A DNA stretch of 13,829 bases from Bacteroidales bacterium Bact_23 (GTDB lineage Bacteria; Bacteroidota; Bacteroidia; Bacteroidales; Lentimicrobiaceae): positions 1 through 13,829 of the forward strand of contig LUZO01000413.1 of NCBI GenBank assembly GCA_001603685.1, given 5' to 3'. Below the pieces are notes generated by a model. That model ran no database searches, had not been told where the DNA came from, and worked only from the letters and a program-made list of their open reading frames with translations. Position numbers and translations under genes: made by a program. Positions 1 through 7,941 of this stretch are shown piece by piece (within the stretch, counting starts at the first letter, position 1; each line of letters opens with the position of its first letter).

Positions 1-3
1 CAA

Positions 4-2628
4 CTATACAATATCCGGACCATTCTCGTCTGCATCCTCATTTAGCTGTTCATTGCCGCTGTTTTCGTCTTCAGTTTCCTCCGACGGGAATGTGTCAAAA
101 GTGTTCGCATTATCCTGTAATTCAGCCTGCGCGTTGGTTGTCTCCGTCATTTCGTCATCGCCCTCCTCATCATCCTTATCTATTTCCACTTTTGCAATGG
201 CTGCAATCGAATCGTCGTCTCTCAGGTTGATGAGCCGCACACCCTGTGTTGCTCTTCCCATAATTCTCAGCTCTGCAACTGCGAGCCTGATTATCAATCC
301 TGACCGGTTGATGATCATCAGGTCGTCATTGTCGGTCACCGAACTTATGGAGATCAGATTGCCGGTTTTTTCGGTAATGTTAATTGTTTTTACTCCCTTC
401 CCTCCCCTATTGGTGATTCTGTAATCATCTAATTTTGAACGCTTTCCGTATCCGTTTTCACTTACCACCAGTACATCTGATTCAGCATTTTCAGGGCATA
501 TCATTCCAATGACCATATCGTCATCACCGGCAAGGGTGATTCCCTTTACACCTGAGGCGTTTCGTCCCATTGGGCGAACGGTGTTTTCATTAAAGCGGAT
601 TGCCCTTCCTGATTTGAGTGCCATCAGCACTTCATTGTTGCCATTTGTAAGTCTGGCTTCCAGAAGCTGGTCATCATCGCGGATTGTAATCGCATTGATA
701 CCGGTTTGCCTCGGGCGTGAGTATGCTTCAAGTGAAGTCTTTTTGATGATTCCCTTTCTTGTGCAGAGGATAATAAAATTGTTATTTATGTATTCCTCGT
801 CTTTTATGCTCTTCAGATTTATGATGGCCCTTACTTTATCGTCGGGTTCAATGTTTATCAGATTCTGAATGGCTCTGCCTTTTGATGTTTTTGTGCCTTC
901 CGGTATTTCGAACACCCTGAGCCAGAAAACCTTACCCTTCTCGGTAAAGAATAGCATATAATTATGCATAGTGGCAACATAAAGGTGTTCCAGGAAATCC
1001 TCATCCCGGATATCCGATCCTTTGGCACCCCTTCCTCCCCTGTTTTGTCTGCGGTAATCGGTAAGAACCGTTCTTTTGATGTAGCCCATGTGCGAAATGG
1101 TAATCACCACATTCTCATCGGCTATGGTATCTTCTATTCTGAAGTCGCTAGCTGAATAAACGATATCGGTACGCGCTTCGTCGCCGTAGTTTTCCTTAAC
1201 TTCGAGCAGCTCCTTTTTGATGATTTCCATACGGAGGCCTTCGTCAGCAAGTACACTCCGGTAGTATTCAATCATTTTCAGCAGCTCATCATACTCATCG
1301 CGGATTTTGTCTCTTTCGAGGCCTGTGAGGCGCTGCAGACGCATATCAAGGATGGCCCTTGCCTGTATTTCGGAGAGGCTGAAATTTTCCATCAGGCCGT
1401 TTCTGGCCTCTTCGGGTGTTCGTGAAGCGCGGATGAGTGCAATTACCTCATCGAGATGATCCAGCGCAATCAACAATCCTTCAAGAATATGGGCGCGTTT
1501 CTCTGCTTCATTCAGCTCGTATCGTGTGCGGCGGATTACCACTTCGTGGCGGTGTTCCACAAAATAATGAATCAGTTGCTTCAGATTCAGCAGCATGGGT
1601 CTGCCGTTAACGAGACAGATGTTGTTTACACTGAAGGAGGTCTGCAACTGGGTAAGCTGATATAACTTATTGAGAACCACATTGGTGATTGCATCTTTTT
1701 TCAGTTCATAAACGATGCGCATTCCGTTGCGGTCTGATTCATCGCGTATATCTGAAATTCCTTCAATTTTCTTATCCATAATCAGGTCGGCTGTTTTTCT
1801 GATCATTTCAGCCTTGTTTACCTGATACGGGATAGAGGTTACGATGATGCTTTCCCGCCCCTGTTTATCGGTTTCTATTTTACTTTCGCCGCGCATGACA
1901 ATACGCCCGCGACCGGTTTCATAGGCATCCTTTACGCCGTCGTAACCATAAATAAAGCCGCCTGTCGGGAAATCAGGCGCTTTAATGAATTTCATCAATT
2001 CAGGGATGGTAATGTCCCGGTTTTCGATATAGGCAATTGTACCGTCAACCACTTCGCTCAGGTTATGCGGCGGCATATTGGTAGCCATACCTACTGCAAT
2101 TCCCGAGGCGCCGTTTACCAGTAGATTGGGAATCCTGGCAGGGAGCACAGTCGGCTCTTCGAGAGAATCGTCGAAATTAAGCTGGAAGTCAACGGTATCC
2201 TTATTGATATCAGACAACATCTCTTCGGCAATTTTTCTGAGCCTGGCTTCTGTATATCGCATGGCTGCCGGGCTGTCGCCGTCAATTGAGCCAAAGTTGC
2301 CCTGACCATCTACCAGGGGATAACGCAGCGACCAGTCCTGAGCCATACGCACCATAGCATTATAAACTGATGAATCGCCGTGCGGATGGTATTTTCCCAG
2401 TACTTCACCAACAATTCTTGCACTTTTTTTATAGGGCCTGTTCGACATAACCCCAAGTTCGAGCATTCCGAACAGCACCCTTCTGTGAACCGGCTTAAGC
2501 CCGTCCCTGACATCGGGCAAGGCTCTTGAAACGATGACCGACATCGAGTAATCGATGTAGGCCGATTTCATCTGGTTCTCTATGTTTACTTTTATGATTT
2601 TTTCTTCTCCTGCTTGATTTTCCATCAT
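4..2628 (-). CDS. gyrA: DNA gyrase subunit A
   Basis: Breakage-rejoining subunit of DNA gyrase, which with GyrB (not in this window) adds negative supercoils using ATP. The 874-residue protein is complete. Visible in order: the winged-helix region with HPHGDSS (81-87), the catalytic tyrosine Tyr125 in AAMRYTEARL, the tower and coiled-coil part to about 490, then a beta-pinwheel C-terminal domain. The GyrA box is QNRGGRG (528-534), compared with QRRGGKG in E. coli, and a related NRGGKG sits at 740-745. The last 60 residues (from about 816) form a strongly acidic, low-complexity tail. Ser86 matches E. coli Ser83, but Asn90 sits where E. coli has Asp87. The start is an ATG-ATG pair with no Shine-Dalgarno sequence; the first ATG is used here, the second is equally possible. 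It diverges from clpC. The GyrA box and Tyr125 context favour GyrA over ParC. Confidence 0.98.
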   Translation of the reverse strand: MMENQAGEEKIIKVNIENQMKSAYIDYSMSVIVSRALPDVRDGLKPVHRRVLFGMLELGVMSNRPYKKSARIVGEVLGKYHPHGDSSVYNAMVRMAQDWSLRYPLVDGQGNFGSIDGDSPAAMRYTEARLRKIAEEMLSDINKDTVDFQLNFDDSLEEPTVLPARIPNLLVNGASGIAVGMATNMPPHNLSEVVDGTIAYIENRDITIPELMKFIKAPDFPTGGFIYGYDGVKDAYETGRGRIVMRGESKIETDKQGRESIIVTSIPYQVNKAEMIRKTADLIMDKKIEGISDIRDESDRNGMRIVYELKKDAITNVVLNKLYQLTQLQTSFSVNNICLVNGRPMLLNLKQLIHYFVEHRHEVVIRRTRYELNEAEKRAHILEGLLIALDHLDEVIALIRASRTPEEARNGLMENFSLSEIQARAILDMRLQRLTGLERDKIRDEYDELLKMIEYYRSVLADEGLRMEIIKKELLEVKENYGDEARTDIVYSASDFRIEDTIADENVVITISHMGYIKRTVLTDYRRQNRGGRGAKGSDIRDEDFLEHLYVATMHNYMLFFTEKGKVFWLRVFEIPEGTKTSKGRAIQNLINIEPDDKVRAIINLKSIKDEEYINNNFIILCTRKGIIKKTSLEAYSRPRQTGINAITIRDDDQLLEARLTNGNNEVLMALKSGRAIRFNENTVRPMGRNASGVKGITLAGDDDMVIGMICPENAESDVLVVSENGYGKRSKLDDYRITNRGGKGVKTINITEKTGNLISISSVTDNDDLMIINRSGLIIRLAVAELRIMGRATQGVRLINLRDDDSIAAIAKVEIDKDDEEGDDEMTETTNAQAELQDNANTFDTFPSEETEDENSGNEQLNEDADENGPDIV

Positions 2629-2675
2629 TTATCCAATTCCAGTTTAACGAGTACAACACCTTTTATAAAGGGGTA

Positions 2676-2683
2676 CGAAGATA
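2676..2683 (-). promoter_or_regulatory. Weak candidate -7 element for gyrA
   Basis: Read on the minus strand this is TATCTTCG, one mismatch from the Bacteroidota consensus TAnnTTTG, about 47 bases upstream of the gyrA start. There is no clear -33 TTTG at the expected distance. It is the best minus-strand match I found in the spacer, but it could be chance. Confidence 0.3.
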
Positions 2684-2737
2684 CTGTTTTTTTGTTTTCG
2701 ACCCATATTAAAATGCCTATTATTCCTTTTAAATTAC

Positions 2738-2753
2738 CAACAATAATTTGTTG
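2738..2753. repeat. Short inverted repeat CAACAA-taat-TTGTTG
   Basis: Two perfect 6-base arms flank a 4-base A+T centre. The right arm overlaps the -33 element of the distal clpC promoter, so a repressor or activator half-site pair is conceivable. The arms are short and the region is A+T-rich, so chance is a real alternative. Confidence 0.3.
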
Positions 2754-2778
2754 ATAAAAGGAAACGGCACTATATTTG
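2747..2778 (+). promoter_or_regulatory. Distal promoter of clpC (P1)
   Basis: TTTG (2747-2750), a 20-base spacer, then TATATTTG (2771-2778). Both boxes match the Bacteroidota primary sigma factor consensus (-33 TTTG, -7 TAnnTTTG). Transcription would start near 2782-2785, leaving a leader of roughly 190 bases before clpC. Confidence 0.62.
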
Positions 2779-2831
2779 ATCAGGGCATCCGGTTATGAGT
2801 TGTTGAATTGGTACTTTATCTTACATAATGC

Positions 2832-2862
2832 TTGCTTTGCAAGGATTTAAGCTGTAATTTTG
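2832..2862 (+). promoter_or_regulatory. Proximal promoter of clpC (P2)
   Basis: TTG (2832-2834), 20 bases, then TAATTTTG (2855-2862), a perfect TAnnTTTG element. Transcription would start near 2866-2869, about 100 bases before the clpC start. With P1 this would make a tandem promoter for a stress-related gene. Confidence 0.55.
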
Positions 2863-2971
2863 AAGTCTGAAAACAACTTTAAAACATTGTTGTTAATATT
2901 CTGTTCAATTGCTGTCTTTCAGTGCTTTTACGGGCATTTTTCTGAAAGATTAGATAAATATAACCTGACTA

Positions 2972-5530
2972 ATGGAAGCTAAATTTTCGCAACGGGTAAA
3001 AGATGTACTGACATATAGCCGGGAGGAATCCCTGCGTCTTGGCAACGATTATATTGGCGTTGAGCACTTGCTGCTGGGCATTATCCGCGAAGGAGAAGGT
3101 ATGGCTATTCAGATACTTAACCTCCTTGGTGTTGATACTTCGGATGTTCGCCGAGTTATAGAACAAGCGGTTGGTAAAACCGATGTTCGTGACAAATCGG
3201 CAGAAAATCTGCCACTTGTCAAACAGGCAGAACGGGCGCTTAAACTTACTTATCTTGAAGCTAAGATGTATAACAGCGAACTGATTGGTACTGAGCACCT
3301 TTTACTTGCAATTCTGAAAGATGAAGACAATCTTGTTACCAGTACACTTGCCAAATATGGAGTGGATTACGAATCGGTAAGAGATGAGTTGAGATTTCTC
3401 CAACACGAGGAGGGTGAAAAGAAGCGTCAGAGTCCCACTTCAGAGCTGCCGGGCAGTTCTGCCGAGGATGATGACGAAGGCAAGAGCTATGGCAGCAAAA
3501 GGGTATCCGATTCAAAATCGAAGACTCCCGTGCTTGATAATTTCGGTCGCGATCTGACCAAAGCTGCTGAAGAGGGCCGCCTCGACCCTATTGTTGGAAG
3601 GGAAAAGGAGCTGGAGCGTATTGCACAGATTCTGAGCCGCCGCAAAAAGAACAATCCCATTCTGATTGGTGAGCCGGGCGTTGGAAAATCGGCAATTGCC
3701 GAAGGACTTGCACTGCGGATTATCTCACGCAAAGTGTCGAGGGTGCTTTTTAACAAGCGTATATATACGCTCGATCTTGCATCGCTGGTGGCCGGTACCA
3801 AGTACCGCGGCCAGTTTGAGGAGCGCATGAAAGCTGTTCTGAATGAATTGGAAAAGAACCGCGACATCATCCTGTTTATTGATGAAATTCATACCATTGT
3901 TGGAGCCGGTAATGCTTCCGGATCGCTTGATGCCTCCAATATGTTCAAACCGGCGCTGGCGAGGGGTGAACTGCAGTGCATAGGCGCAACCACCCTGGAT
4001 GAATACCGCCAGCACATAGAAAAAGACGGTGCTCTGGAGCGCAGGTTCCAGAAAATCCTGGTTGACCCGACCACCATTGAGGAAACAGAGGAAATCCTGA
4101 ATAATATCAAGGAGAAATATGAAGATCACCATCTGGTAAAATATACCGATGAAGCTATCAAAGCCTGTGTTTCGCTTACCAACCGCTACCTCTCCGACAG
4201 GTACCTTCCCGACAAGGCAATTGATGCTCTGGATGAGGCAGGTGCCAGAGTGCACATTACCAATATGCAGGTACCGGTTGAAATTCTCGATCTGGAGACC
4301 CGTATCGAAGAGGTGAAACTGCTGAAGAACAAAGCCATTCACAGCCAGAAGTTTGAGGAGGCGGCCAAATACCGTGATTCGGAACGCAAACTGATGCTTG
4401 AACTGGAAGCTGCAAAGAAACGATGGGAAGAGGAATCGAAAATAAACCGCATTGAAGTAAGCGAAGATAATGTTGCTGAAGTGGTTGCCATGATGACCGG
4501 TGTTCCTGTGCAGCGCATCTCTCAAAATGAGAGCGACAGGCTTCTCTATATGGAAGATGACCTTGGCGGAGCTGTGATTGGCCAGAATCCCGCCATCAAA
4601 AAGGTGGTAAAAGCCATCAGGCGTAACCGTGCAGGTCTGAAAGACCCCAACAAGCCGATAGGAACATTTATATTCCTTGGCCCCACCGGTGTTGGTAAAA
4701 CCCACCTGGCAAAGGTACTTGCCAAATACCTGTTCGACTCGGAAGATGCACTTGTACGAATTGATATGAGCGAATATATGGAGAAATTTGCCGTATCACG
4801 ACTAGTGGGAGCGCCTCCTGGATATGTGGGCTATGAAGAAGGCGGACAGCTTACCGAAAAAGTAAGAAGGAAACCCTACTCCATCGTACTCCTGGATGAG
4901 ATTGAAAAGGCTCATCCCGATATCTTCCACATCCTGCTGCAGGTTCTCGACGACGGAGTTCTTACCGATAGCCTCGGCCGCAGGGTTGATTTCAAGAATA
5001 CTATTGTGATCATGACTTCGAACATCGGTTCGAGGCAGTTGAAGGATTTCGGACAGGGTGTCGGATTCTCCACCTCGGCAAAACAGGGCGCCAGTGCCGC
5101 TCACGCACAGAGCGTGATCGAAAATGCTCTGAAGCGCTCATTTGCTCCTGAGTTTCTCAACCGTATCGATGATGTGATTATTTTCGATCCGCTGGAGCGA
5201 GAAGATATCCACAAAATCATTGATATTGAGCTGAAACATCTGTTCAAACGCGTGGCAAATATGGGCTACAGCATGGAGATTACCACTCCTGCCAAAGATT
5301 TCATTCTGGAGAAGGGTTGGGATGCCCAGTTTGGAGCCAGGCCGCTGAAACGGGCAATCCAGAAGTACATTGAAGATGCCCTTGCAGAGGAGATCATCAA
5401 ATCCAGACTGCGCGAAGGCGACAGAATCATCATTGATTATGAGGAGAATGCGCCGGAACTCAAGATTGTTATCGTAAATCCGGATATTGCCCTCGAAACT
5501 CCGAAAGAGGAGGAAAAAGAGGAGAAATAG
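2972..5530 (+). CDS. clpC: AAA+ unfoldase ClpC (Clp protease ATP-binding subunit)
   Basis: Class I Clp/Hsp100 ring ATPase that unfolds proteins and feeds them to ClpP in the cytoplasm. The 852 residues contain a double Clp-N repeat (1-145), a charged low-complexity linker (about 146-186), and D1 with Walker A GEPGVGKS (233-240) and Walker B ILFIDE (300-305). A UVR-like middle segment follows (FEEAAKYRDSERKL, 461-474), which marks ClpC rather than ClpA or ClpB. D2 has GPTGVGKT (570-577), VLLDE (639-643), and the sensor-2 motif GARPLKR (788-794). VGF at 697-699 is the likely ClpP-docking tripeptide. The C-terminal tail is highly charged. The ATG at 2972 fits the family N-terminus (MEAKFSQRVKDVL); there is no Shine-Dalgarno sequence. 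No ctsR, mcsA or mcsB gene is adjacent, unlike in Firmicutes. It is likely monocistronic, ending at a bidirectional terminator. Confidence 0.97.
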   Translation: MEAKFSQRVKDVLTYSREESLRLGNDYIGVEHLLLGIIREGEGMAIQILNLLGVDTSDVRRVIEQAVGKTDVRDKSAENLPLVKQAERALKLTYLEAKMYNSELIGTEHLLLAILKDEDNLVTSTLAKYGVDYESVRDELRFLQHEEGEKKRQSPTSELPGSSAEDDDEGKSYGSKRVSDSKSKTPVLDNFGRDLTKAAEEGRLDPIVGREKELERIAQILSRRKKNNPILIGEPGVGKSAIAEGLALRIISRKVSRVLFNKRIYTLDLASLVAGTKYRGQFEERMKAVLNELEKNRDIILFIDEIHTIVGAGNASGSLDASNMFKPALARGELQCIGATTLDEYRQHIEKDGALERRFQKILVDPTTIEETEEILNNIKEKYEDHHLVKYTDEAIKACVSLTNRYLSDRYLPDKAIDALDEAGARVHITNMQVPVEILDLETRIEEVKLLKNKAIHSQKFEEAAKYRDSERKLMLELEAAKKRWEEESKINRIEVSEDNVAEVVAMMTGVPVQRISQNESDRLLYMEDDLGGAVIGQNPAIKKVVKAIRRNRAGLKDPNKPIGTFIFLGPTGVGKTHLAKVLAKYLFDSEDALVRIDMSEYMEKFAVSRLVGAPPGYVGYEEGGQLTEKVRRKPYSIVLLDEIEKAHPDIFHILLQVLDDGVLTDSLGRRVDFKNTIVIMTSNIGSRQLKDFGQGVGFSTSAKQGASAAHAQSVIENALKRSFAPEFLNRIDDVIIFDPLEREDIHKIIDIELKHLFKRVANMGYSMEITTPAKDFILEKGWDAQFGARPLKRAIQKYIEDALAEEIIKSRLREGDRIIIDYEENAPELKIVIVNPDIALETPKEEEKEEK

Positions 5531-5551
5531 ATCCGGTATTGATAAAAACTG

Positions 5552-5584
5552 AAAAGCTGCACGAAATAAATCCCTGCAGCTTTT
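5552..5584. terminator. Bidirectional terminator between clpC and mpl
   Basis: Stem of 10 base pairs, AAAAGCTGCA (5552-5561) with TGCAGCTTTT (5575-5584), and a 13-base loop. The + strand continues into three more T residues (5585-5587) for clpC. Read on the minus strand the stem ends in TTTT, with a further T run a few bases later for the convergent mpl gene. Confidence 0.85.
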
Positions 5585-5599
5585 TTTATTTCCTTGTTT

Positions 5600-6964
5600 T
5601 TAATTGCCTGAAGTGTAGGAAGCGGCCAGCGCTTTCAGGTCGGTGCCGTCGAAATTACCCGAACTCATCATCAGCAGGTTGGAGTGTTTACCCCTGAGTG
5701 AGAACAGATATTCCCTGAGCTTTTCGCCATCGTTAAATACCTGTATATCATCCTTTCCAAAGGCCTTACCTACATCTTCGGGTGAAAGATCCGGAAGCCG
5801 CTTCAGTTGGAGTGCATGCCGGCTGTAATAAACGATTGCCGTATCGGCCTCGTCCATGCTGCCTTCATATTCCCCGAGAAAGCCGGCGCTCAGGCTGCTG
5901 TATGTGTGCAATTCCATACAGGCGGTAAGTTTGCGGCCGGGAAATTGCTCCTTTACGGCGTGGATGGTCGCTTTCAGCTTTGAAGGACTGTGCGCGAAAT
6001 CGCTGTATATGGCGCAGTCTTTGCCCGTTCCAATGGTTTGCAGCCGCTTCGAGGCGCCGGCAAATGAGGCGATGGCTTCATAGAAAACGGCGCTGCTTAC
6101 CCCCATCGCTTCGCAAACCAGCCTGGCTCCTTCAAGATTGAGCATATTGTGATGGCCGAATATCAGCAGCGGAGTCTCTCCTTCGCCGTTTTTGAGTTTG
6201 GTAATGCCATTATCAACCGTGTATTCCGGCAAATGATAGGGCAGTTTCTCAATTTCCTGATGCAGGGAATCAGCAACGGCACTTACCTCTTTGTCTTCGG
6301 CACAGTAAATCAGCTTGCCGCCATTCGGCAGCATGGAGGCAAAAACGCGAAATAGTTCCACATATTCCTCAAAAGTGGGAAAAACATTCACATGGTCCCA
6401 CGCAATGCCGCTGATCAGAGCAATATCTGGCATATAAACATGGAATTTCGGGCGGCGGTCGAGGGCTGAGGTAAGGTACTCATCGCCTTCGAACACCATA
6501 AACCGGGCTGTATCCGAAAGCCGTACCATCACATCAAAACCTTCGAGCTGGGCGCCTACCATATAATCTGTTTCGATGCCCGCATATTTCAGCACATGAA
6601 GGATCATTGCCGTGATGGTGGTTTTTCCGTGACTTCCGCCGATTACAACCCTGGTTTTGTCTTTTGCCTGCTCGTGGAGATACTCGGGGAATGAATAAAT
6701 CTTCAATCCCATCTCTCTGGCTCTCAGAAGTTCAGGATTATCGGCCTTGGCGTGCATGCCCAGAATGATGGCATCGGGCCGGTAGTCAAGCCTTTCGGGG
6801 AACCAGCCATATTCGGCCGGAAGCAGACCATATTTCTCAAGCCTGGTTTTAGCCGGGTCAAATATCTCATCATCGCTTCCGGTAATCTGATATCCTTTCA
6901 GATGGAGGGCAATGGCCAGGTTGTGCATGGCAGCGCCTCCGACGGCTATAAAATGAACCTTCAT
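5600..6964 (-). CDS. mpl: Mpl-like UDP-N-acetylmuramate:peptide ligase (Mur ligase family)
   Basis: Cytoplasmic ATP-dependent Mur ligase. In the Mpl subfamily it joins the recycled tripeptide L-Ala-gamma-D-Glu-meso-Dap to UDP-MurNAc, bypassing MurC, MurD and MurE. The 454 residues match Mpl length (about 457 in E. coli). Visible: an N-terminal Rossmann-like domain (MKVHFIAVGGAAM) with GSD at 29-31; the P-loop GGSHGKTT (109-116); EGDEY (159-163); WDH (189-191); GHHN (270-273), where Mur ligases hold the ligand-binding His-Asn; and DFAHSP (322-327) in the C-terminal domain. GMHAKADNPE (69-78) resembles the Mpl GNAMTRGNP segment more than MurC. MurC itself is the alternative, but the truncated N-terminus and the DFAHSP form favour Mpl. 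It has its own promoter and diverges from the hydrolase gene. The ATG at 6964 has no Shine-Dalgarno sequence. Confidence 0.85.
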   Translation of the reverse strand: MKVHFIAVGGAAMHNLAIALHLKGYQITGSDDEIFDPAKTRLEKYGLLPAEYGWFPERLDYRPDAIILGMHAKADNPELLRAREMGLKIYSFPEYLHEQAKDKTRVVIGGSHGKTTITAMILHVLKYAGIETDYMVGAQLEGFDVMVRLSDTARFMVFEGDEYLTSALDRRPKFHVYMPDIALISGIAWDHVNVFPTFEEYVELFRVFASMLPNGGKLIYCAEDKEVSAVADSLHQEIEKLPYHLPEYTVDNGITKLKNGEGETPLLIFGHHNMLNLEGARLVCEAMGVSSAVFYEAIASFAGASKRLQTIGTGKDCAIYSDFAHSPSKLKATIHAVKEQFPGRKLTACMELHTYSSLSAGFLGEYEGSMDEADTAIVYYSRHALQLKRLPDLSPEDVGKAFGKDDIQVFNDGEKLREYLFSLRGKHSNLLMMSSGNFDGTDLKALAASYTSGN

Positions 6965-6981
6965 AACAACTTATTTACACG

Positions 6982-6989
6982 CAAAAGTA
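6982..6989 (-). promoter_or_regulatory. -7 element of the mpl promoter
   Basis: Minus-strand TACTTTTG followed by C, a perfect TAnnTTTG match. Its end lies 17 bases before the mpl start codon, so the predicted leader is only about 10-14 bases. No good -33 TTTG is visible at the usual distance. Confidence 0.65.
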
Positions 6990-7055
6990 GTGAAATATGC
7001 GGTGGAAAATCATTACCCCGGACAATCAGAACCGGCTTCTTTTAAGCTTTTATGT

Positions 7056-7063
7056 TATTTTTG
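7056..7063 (+). promoter_or_regulatory. -7 element of the MBL-cysH promoter
   Basis: TATTTTTG followed by CA, a perfect TAnnTTTG match ending 19 bases before the ATG at 7083. The -33 region (around 7032-7039) has no TTTG, so the promoter may be weak or activator-dependent. It is back to back with the mpl promoter. Confidence 0.62.
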
Positions 7064-7082
7064 CAGGGATAATACCGATTTT

Positions 7083-7919
7083 ATGAAACTTACACCCATA
7101 GTTGCCGATACCTGGATGATGGATGGCGGTGTCGCCTTCGGAGTGGTACCCAAATCGCTTTGGAGCAGGGTCTATCCTGAGGAACGGGATAATCTGATCA
7201 GGATTGTGACCCGCTGCCTGCTGATTCAGACCGCTAACCGGAACATACTGATTGACACCGGAATGGGCGATAAGAGAGGTGAGAAATATTACACCTACAA
7301 GTACCGTTTTGGTGGGTCGGGGATGGTGGAGCCACTTGCGGAAGCGGGCCTCTCCCCTGCCGATATTACCGATGTGGTGTTTACCCACCTTCACGACGAT
7401 CATGTGGGCGGAGCCACCTTTATCAATGAACGGGGCGAGGTGGAGGAACTGTTTAAAAATGCCACCTACCGGATTTCCGCCACACACTGGGAATGGGCGA
7501 AAAATTCGAACAAAAGAGAGGCGGCAGCCTATTTCAGCGACAACCTCGACCCTATTGGAGATTCGGGAAGGCTTCTCCTGATTGAAGAGGAAGGCGAATG
7601 GCTGGATGGGATTTCCTTCCGGTTCTACCACGGACATACCCGCGGCCAGATGGTTCCTTTTATAAAAACCGGTGACACTACCTTTGTATATACCGCTGAC
7701 TTCATCCCTTCGCGGGTGCATATCCCCATTCCCTATGTTCCGGCCGTTGATGTTGAACCGCTGCTGAGTATGGCGGAGAAGGAGAGTTTTCTGAAAGAGG
7801 CGCTGGATAACGATTACATCCTGCTGTTCGAACATGACTACTTTAATGAGGGATGCCGCCTTTCCTATACAGGTGGCAGGATCGTGGCGGGAGAAGCTTT
7901 CAAGTTCAAAACCGAATAA
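7083..7919 (+). CDS. Metallo-beta-lactamase-fold hydrolase, lactonase-like
   Basis: Soluble cytoplasmic member of the MBL superfamily, 278 residues, no signal peptide. The metal site is complete: THLHDDHVGG gives His102, His104, Asp106 and His107; His185 lies in FYHGHTRGQ; Asp206 in YTADF; His251 in LFEHDY. DTG at 58-60 is also conserved. Motif order and length resemble the N-acyl-homoserine-lactonase-like branch of the family, but the substrate cannot be read from sequence. The longer frame opening at GTG 6990 is rejected, because ATG 7083 follows the -7 element by 19 bases and the residues ahead of it (NHYPGQSEPASF) look non-coding. cysH follows after 22 bases without a terminator, so the two are probably co-transcribed; this hints at, but does not prove, a role linked to sulfur metabolism. 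Confidence 0.9.
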   Translation: MKLTPIVADTWMMDGGVAFGVVPKSLWSRVYPEERDNLIRIVTRCLLIQTANRNILIDTGMGDKRGEKYYTYKYRFGGSGMVEPLAEAGLSPADITDVVFTHLHDDHVGGATFINERGEVEELFKNATYRISATHWEWAKNSNKREAAAYFSDNLDPIGDSGRLLLIEEEGEWLDGISFRFYHGHTRGQMVPFIKTGDTTFVYTADFIPSRVHIPIPYVPAVDVEPLLSMAEKESFLKEALDNDYILLFEHDYFNEGCRLSYTGGRIVAGEAFKFKTE

Positions 7920-7941
7920 TTTTCATTTAACACAATCCGAA

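Larger units (their letters stand above)
2629..2971. other. Divergent intergenic region gyrA-clpC
   Basis: This 343-base A+T-rich spacer holds no credible gene. It contains two promoter candidates pointing to clpC, one weak candidate pointing to gyrA, and one short inverted repeat, each listed separately. No tRNA-like cloverleaf and no terminator are apparent. The roughly 100-190 bases between the clpC promoters and its start codon form an unusually long leader for this window, but I see no recognisable riboswitch in it. Confidence 0.7.

Noticed and set aside
3725..4705. A 326-codon open frame antisense to clpC.
   Set aside because: It lies wholly inside the strongly conserved clpC coding sequence, shows no domain I recognise, and has no promoter or terminator of its own. 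Long antisense frames are common opposite such genes.
6990..7082. N-terminal extension of the MBL hydrolase from a GTG at 6990.
   Set aside because: It would place the promoter -7 element inside the gene and add residues that do not look like a domain or signal peptide; ATG 7083 is better.
7050..7835. A 261-codon open frame antisense to the MBL hydrolase.
   Set aside because: It mirrors the codon pattern of the hydrolase gene, has no recognisable motif, and crosses the hydrolase promoter.
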